A DNA stretch of 64,000 nt from Trogon surrucura (Eukaryota; Chordata; Aves; Trogoniformes; Trogonidae), in the NCBI GenBank assembly GCA_020746105.1, contig CM036632.1, forward strand, positions 5,084,001-5,148,000, given 5' to 3'. The position numbers were made by a program, and so were the translations under genes. Numbering within the stretch: position 1 is the stretch's first letter; every line of letters starts with the position of its first letter. The notes beneath the pieces are model-generated. The model was not told the DNA's origin. It saw only the letters and a list, made by a program, of their open reading frames with translations, and ran no database searches. Below, piece by piece: positions 59,283 through 64,000 of this stretch.

Positions 59283-60611
59283 ATGAATTCCTCCCACCCC
59301 GCCCCCGGGGCCCCCCTCGACCCTCTGCAGCTCTGGCAGGAGGAGAACCAGACCCAAGGTGGGCTCTGGAACGGGAGCCAGGAGCTGGGCTGGGAAGAGC
59401 TGGAGAAGATGCTCTTCCTCTTCGTGAAGGAGCCTGTCACTATCAGCCTCACGGCGATGTACCTGGTGTCCTTTGTGGTGGGCTTCGTGGGCAACATCAT
59501 GTCCATCAGGGTACTCACTCGGAAGCGGCGGAGTCGGGCGTCCAGCCTGAGCGCCACCCGCAGCCTCCTCATCAACCTGGCAGTGTGCGACCTCATGGTG
59601 GTGTGTGTCTGCATGCCCATCACTGTGGGCAACCTCATCTACAAAGCCTGGGTGTATGGGGACTTCCTCTGCAGGGCAGTGCCCTTCATCCAGGCTGTTT
59701 CTGTCTCCGCCAGCGTCCTCAGCCTGACCGTCATCAGCGTGAACCGGTACTACAGTGTGCACAACCCACTCAATGCCCGGTCTTTCTTCACTCGGAAAAG
59801 GATTCTCAGCACCATCCTGGTGGTGTGGTTGTTGTCCTCAGGGATATGCATGCCCCTCATCTTCATGAACAAACGGGATGAGATTGGGGTGGTGGAGGGC
59901 TTGCCCCTGGTGTTTTCCATCTGCAGGGAGATTTGGCCTCAGGAGAGGCTCAAGCAAGCCTACAACTTTCTGCTCTTCTGTGCCCTCTACTGCCTGCCGG
60001 TCCTGTTCAATATGGTCATCTGCTTCCTCACAGTGCGCCGGCTGTGGAGCCGCAGCAGCCAGCTGAAGGAGAGCTCTGCCCTGAACCGATCTCTGCCAGC
60101 ATCCAGGCTGAAGATCCGGAAGAAGGTTGCGCAGATGGTGGTGGCCCTGGTCCTGCTGTTCGCAATCTCCTGGCTGCCCGTCTACCTGATGGACATCTGG
60201 ATTGATTTCAACATCCCCAAATCTTTGAAAGATGTGACTCCTTCTCCTTGGATCCTGCAGCTCAGACCTTTTGCCCAGTGGCTTGGCCTTACCAATTCCA
60301 GCCTCAACCCTATATGCTATTGCTTTGTGGGGAACCTCTACAGGTCAGCCAAGGAAATGAAGAGCAAATACCACCAAAGAATGGTCTCTCTCTTTAACTT
60401 CTCTCTGTCTGAAGTGACAACCCGCTCCTCAGTCCCAGAGCTGCTCTCTTACCAGGGTTCAATGGAACCTGCAAGGAGAGGACCCTCCGCCATCCCCACC
60501 ATGGGCAGAAGATGTCAGGGATGTCATGGCCATAAGAACAAGTGTGGATACTTGAACTCCTGCCAGCATCCACCACTGAACACTGTCTCCAGTGAGAACA
60601 CTTCCTTGTAA
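59283..60611 (+). CDS. Class A (rhodopsin-like) GPCR, peptide-receptor type, subtype unassigned
   Basis: A complete single-exon seven-transmembrane receptor of 442 residues. The ATG at 59283 (GCCATGA context) is used because an in-frame TAG lies 27 nt upstream; a GTG at 59262 is not a plausible start. The extracellular N-terminus has three N-glycosylation sequons (N2, N22, N30). Landmarks: N71 in TM1, D103 in TM2, C130 before TM3 pairing with C214 in loop 2, W182 in TM4, P239 in TM5, FAISWLP with P299 in TM6, and NPICY (342-346) in TM7. The TM3 motif is NRY (154-156) rather than D/ERY. The loop-2 pattern CREIWP and TM3 pattern VPFIQAVSVSASVLSL resemble the orexin, QRFP/NPFF, bombesin and CCK receptor groups, suggesting a peptide ligand coupled to a G protein at the plasma membrane. 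The tail holds cysteines 411, 414, 421 and 427. I do not recognise a named orthologue, so no symbol is given. Confidence 0.93.
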   Translation: MNSSHPAPGAPLDPLQLWQEENQTQGGLWNGSQELGWEELEKMLFLFVKEPVTISLTAMYLVSFVVGFVGNIMSIRVLTRKRRSRASSLSATRSLLINLAVCDLMVVCVCMPITVGNLIYKAWVYGDFLCRAVPFIQAVSVSASVLSLTVISVNRYYSVHNPLNARSFFTRKRILSTILVVWLLSSGICMPLIFMNKRDEIGVVEGLPLVFSICREIWPQERLKQAYNFLLFCALYCLPVLFNMVICFLTVRRLWSRSSQLKESSALNRSLPASRLKIRKKVAQMVVALVLLFAISWLPVYLMDIWIDFNIPKSLKDVTPSPWILQLRPFAQWLGLTNSSLNPICYCFVGNLYRSAKEMKSKYHQRMVSLFNFSLSEVTTRSSVPELLSYQGSMEPARRGPSAIPTMGRRCQGCHGHKNKCGYLNSCQHPPLNTVSSENTSL

Positions 60612-61460
60612 TTCTGCTCAGGAGGTGCACCTCATCTGCACTGAATGACTCTTCAGTGGTCTTTCTGAACCAGATATTTTAATGATGGAAAAAGACTTTC
60701 TTCTAATCACTCTCACCACCAGTTCAAAAATACTGAGACAGGGAAAGAAGCAAATAATGAGAGAAATAATGTGTTTTAACACATACCAAGTTTTTAAGCC
60801 AAATGATTTTTACTGGGGACAACTAGATCTGTAGCCTGTTGCCCAGTCAACAGTCACATAACTAGATAAATCAACTTCCCAATGAGTGAGTTCTCCCCAC
60901 AGCTCCACCTCTGGATGCAGAGACGCCATTTGGATACAGCAACGATTTGACTGCTTGCTGCTGCTCACCTTCTGCTGATAAAGAGCAGTGATAAGAGGTA
61001 CTCTCTGCTCCAAATCCATCGGTTGTAGTTGCAAGCGGTGAAGAAATGCTAGAAACAGCATCATAAAAAGTAATAGTAGTGGAGTATTTCACACACTTTA
61101 CCACTTGAGATTTCATTGTCTGATCATATTGTTTCATTCCTCCATGCACATAAACTCTCCTGATGTGAAGAGACAGTGCCAGAAGTACTAAAGCAACCAT
61201 CTCCACTCCACATTTGGGAATTCAGAAGGGGTAATGTGGCCTCAGAGGTGATTTAGGAAATGCAATAGGAAAATATTCTTTCGGCATCAGCTCTCCTTCA
61301 TACAGCTGTGTTCCTGCAGGTGGAGTGGAAAGAACTGGGCATCTATTCACATGATTTGCACTTGAAAAACCAGCCCTTGTTCAGCTGTGTCTGTACCAAA
61401 CAAAGTCAATGGCATGTGAAAATAAAAATAGAAAATGGTTTATAGCTAATAAAATCAGAA
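60612..61460 (+). other. Probable 3'UTR of the GPCR gene
   Basis: From the receptor stop to the paired polyadenylation signals the DNA is AT-richer, has no credible coding frame and no repeat. The extent is inferred solely from the AATAAA signals; a longer 3'UTR reaching the AATAAA near 62.92 kb is possible. Confidence 0.4.
61421..61453 (+). terminator. Paired AATAAA polyadenylation signals, probably of the GPCR gene
   Basis: AATAAA occurs at 61421-61426 and 61448-61453, about 0.8 kb beyond the receptor stop codon, with T/G-containing sequence (TTTGTCTGGG near 61480) following. They are the first canonical hexamers downstream of the gene. In an AT-rich region single hexamers arise by chance, but two in 33 bp is suggestive. 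Confidence 0.4.
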
Positions 61461-64000
61461 CCAACTAATGCAATGCTATTTGTCTGGGAAGGAGAAATCA
61501 AAGCGCTTGCTTTTCCTGAGGATCAGAAGTAGGTTAAAACCCGTTTCTTCCATCATCTCCTTTAAAGGAGGCTTTGATAAACAAATTGTGTATTTTTATT
61601 ATGTTAGCATCGAAAGGTCCCACTAAAGCTTGAGAATTCTATTGTGCTGAGCACTGGATCTGTATTCATCAAGAAAGGAAACCTTTCTCCCAAAGTCCTA
61701 AGGGAAAACACATCAGACCAGGTAACAGGTGAGAGAAAAAAAAAATACAGCAAACACCCAAAAGGCTGGAATGAAACTAGAGATCAGCCCCTTCCCTGTG
61801 CCTGCCCAGCACTAAGTGTGGGGGGATGCCCGCTCCTCTCCTCTGAGTGAGCCCCAGAACTGCCTTCCTGGGAGAGGATTTTGCATTTAATGGAACTCAG
61901 ACTTTTGATGACTGGAGGCTTTTTTTTTTATTTTATTACTGAACAAGGGAATGAAGTTCTGGGAAATCTAAGTTTCAAACAATATCCGTCTGCCTTCTAG
62001 AGGCCCTTTTGCTTACAAAAAAAAATAAGAGACGAAAAATAGCCGTTCAACTCAACTGCATTCCCACCTTTGTAACAAATGTTCAGTAACATTTTATGTT
62101 AACAATAATCTGCCTGGAAAACAAAATATTCCTCCTTAAGAGGCAGTGCCATCCACTGTCTTTTTGTGTGAGAAAGAAATTACAACTATCTAGATTTACT
62201 TTGGGTGAGAAATGACTTTTATGTGTGCTGGGGGATGGGGACATCTGCATTTTTGCAGGTGATAATAGGAGTGTACCTACTGCCTGATCTTTTAGTAGCT
62301 GTGGAGAAAAGCCTGTGAAGATTTTATTTCCTCTTTCAAGGTATATTTTTAGGGCTGGCAAAATGCACCACCAGGCTGAGGAGCATTAAAAGTTTGCCCA
62401 GAATGCCCACTGATGCCAGGTCCTATAAACAGATGTCCTCTGCCCCGAGCCCAGATGTGACACAAAACGGAAACTTCCCAGCATTGCCCTGACCAGTGTA
62501 TTTAATTCTGCCCTGAATAAATCACAATGAAAGGACCATGGAGATGCCAGACCAGTTCTGTCCCGTGTGGTGGCCAGGCTCTGAAAATAGCCAGGCTCAA
62601 ATGATGTAACCAAAGGTGCAAGAAATCCACATTTTAAAATACCCCAGAGGAGAATTTTCTTCACTCAGTTGATGAGCTGATGCCTGGGTCCTGCCCTGAA
62701 AGTCTCTGTGCCCTCCACAGAGGCAGAAATACCAGGAACCGTGTGTTCTTCTGAACATGCCTGTGCCTTGCCCTGCTGATGCTGATGCCTTTCTCCAGCC
62801 CCACAGCACTCCCGAGCACCAAGACACACTGTGGCAAGGACCACTTCCACTGCACGAGGTCATCTCCTCTTCACACTTTTAAATGTATTTTGCAGTTTCA
62901 TTCAGTGTTCCTGTTTTCCTATAATAAAGTCAAATTGCTCTCTTAAGCTCCTTTTTGTCTCCCTCGGTCACTCTCTCCCTATCCCCCATGCTGTGGCCAC
63001 TTCTCCACTGATTCTATAGCGAAATCTCCCCCTGCCTCTCGCCCTTACCACCCTTCACCTGCGAATTCCCCTCACCCTCAACTCATTCATGTCTTTGCTC
63101 CTCTGACGAGAAATCCCCTCCTGCCCTGCCGATCCGAATGGCTCCTTTCGTGCTGCAGACACCTGTTTGGGATGGAGAACGCTGATTTATTGTGCGTGGC
63201 TTGCCCGATGGCTGCAAGGTAGTAATGAATTTTGGCCACTATCACCCAAGGGTAAATGAGAAGCAGTGACGTCAATGTCAAAGCCACGCAGCATTCCGTG
63301 AGCTGCCTGGGCTCCGGCAGTGATTTTATTAACCTGAACAGGTCTGTGTAAATGCAGCAGTGCCTGGGTGACTCACGCTGGCTCTGAGTGAGACAAAACC
63401 TCATCATCTGAGGAAGTGGCTTCTTTCTCCTCCCAACTGGTAAAAGACCTCTTTCTATTTAGGGCTGAGAAGATATCTGAGGGTCCTCCAGGCCACACAA
63501 ACTCTTTGTTTCAGATGGCAGGCACTTCATAGGCATTCCAGGGGCTCCTGGACCTTCTAGGAATCAGGAGCAGTCACAGTTCTGGCTGGTGAACACAGAT
63601 GGTTTCCTCAAAGCCGAATGTCTCACACTTGGTGTGTGGCTGAGTAAAAATGTTTCTCTGTAAATGCACCCAGGCAGACTGGAAATGTGAATTTTAGACG
63701 TCTTGAGGACAACGCTTTCCCGCAGCAATGCTGCTAATGCATCTTTGTCCCACTCTTACCCCCACGGGTCTTTTTTCTCTGCTTTGCCATTTGAATCAAT
63801 ACAGGCCTTTTACCACATTACCAAAATAAGACATTTAAAACAGCTTTTCTGGAATCTTTTTGCTGCAGTAAGGACTTACAGAGAGTTGCTGTTTGGTAAC
63901 TCTCTCTGGGAATATTCCATGATCAGTTCTTGTACTGTCAGTATTGTCTCAAAGATGCTACAGGCTTATTTTCTGCTTGTAAGCCCCTGGAGAGGCAAAA
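61461..64000. other. Intergenic DNA at the right edge
   Basis: No gene is recognised. Another AATAAA is at about 62923. A stretch at about 63140-63400 with a perfect palindromic CRE (TGACGTCA, 63267-63274) may be regulatory. Open frames here are all under 110 codons and without domain character. Confidence 0.5.
63267..63274. promoter_or_regulatory. Full palindromic CRE (TGACGTCA)
   Basis: A perfect 8-bp cAMP-response element, the binding site of CREB/ATF dimers. A full site with its CpG retained is uncommon in CpG-depleted intergenic DNA. No promoter or exon is recognised next to it, so a role is only suggested. Confidence 0.4.

Noticed and set aside
59183-59881. Overlapping frames of 232 codons (+) and 161 codons (-) inside the receptor gene
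   Set aside because: Shadows of the GPCR coding frame, caused by its GC-rich third positions.

Overview
This is a vertebrate, almost certainly avian, nuclear window. The repeats are CR1-type LINE pieces ending in ATTCTGTG-like octamers, the typical bird/reptile retroposon, and genes are few, split by short introns and preceded by GC-rich promoters. Two genes can be supported, both on the + strand, separated by about 12 kb and preceded by about 45 kb without a recognisable gene. There is no operon, CRISPR array, tRNA or rRNA gene that I can support. Most long open frames here are artefacts of simple repeats or CpG-rich DNA.

Layout. 1-45,160: intergenic, with three CR1 pieces (a short minus-strand tail near 8.4 kb, a 0.96 kb 5'-truncated copy at 31.5-32.5 kb with an open reverse-transcriptase fragment, and a tail near 43.9 kb), a compound pentanucleotide tract at 17.53-17.98 kb, and several CpG- or homeodomain-motif-rich patches that look like regulatory DNA. 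45,166-47,694: GRIFIN, a four-exon lens galectin-related gene of 139 codons with a TATA promoter. 47,695-57,780: intergenic, with a near-consensus SOX-POU composite site at 53.59 kb. 57,780-59,190: CpG island with a 22-bp minisatellite, a predicted untranslated exon and a 431-bp 5'UTR intron. 59,283-60,611: a single-exon, 442-residue class A GPCR of the peptide-receptor type that I cannot assign to a named receptor. 60,612-64,000: probable 3'UTR with paired AATAAA signals at about 61.42-61.45 kb, then intergenic DNA.

Context. In mammals GRIFIN lies between CHST12 and LFNG (known synteny). Neither of those proteins is visible here, so the 45-kb left flank may be the GRIFIN-LFNG interval and the GPCR may sit on the CHST12 side; this is inference. 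The two genes are not known to work together. GRIFIN is an abundant soluble protein of lens fibre cells, while the GPCR would be a plasma-membrane receptor for an unknown, probably peptide, ligand. The GPCR, with an Asn-Arg-Tyr motif in place of Asp/Glu-Arg-Tyr and a cysteine-rich tail, is the most interesting object in the window.
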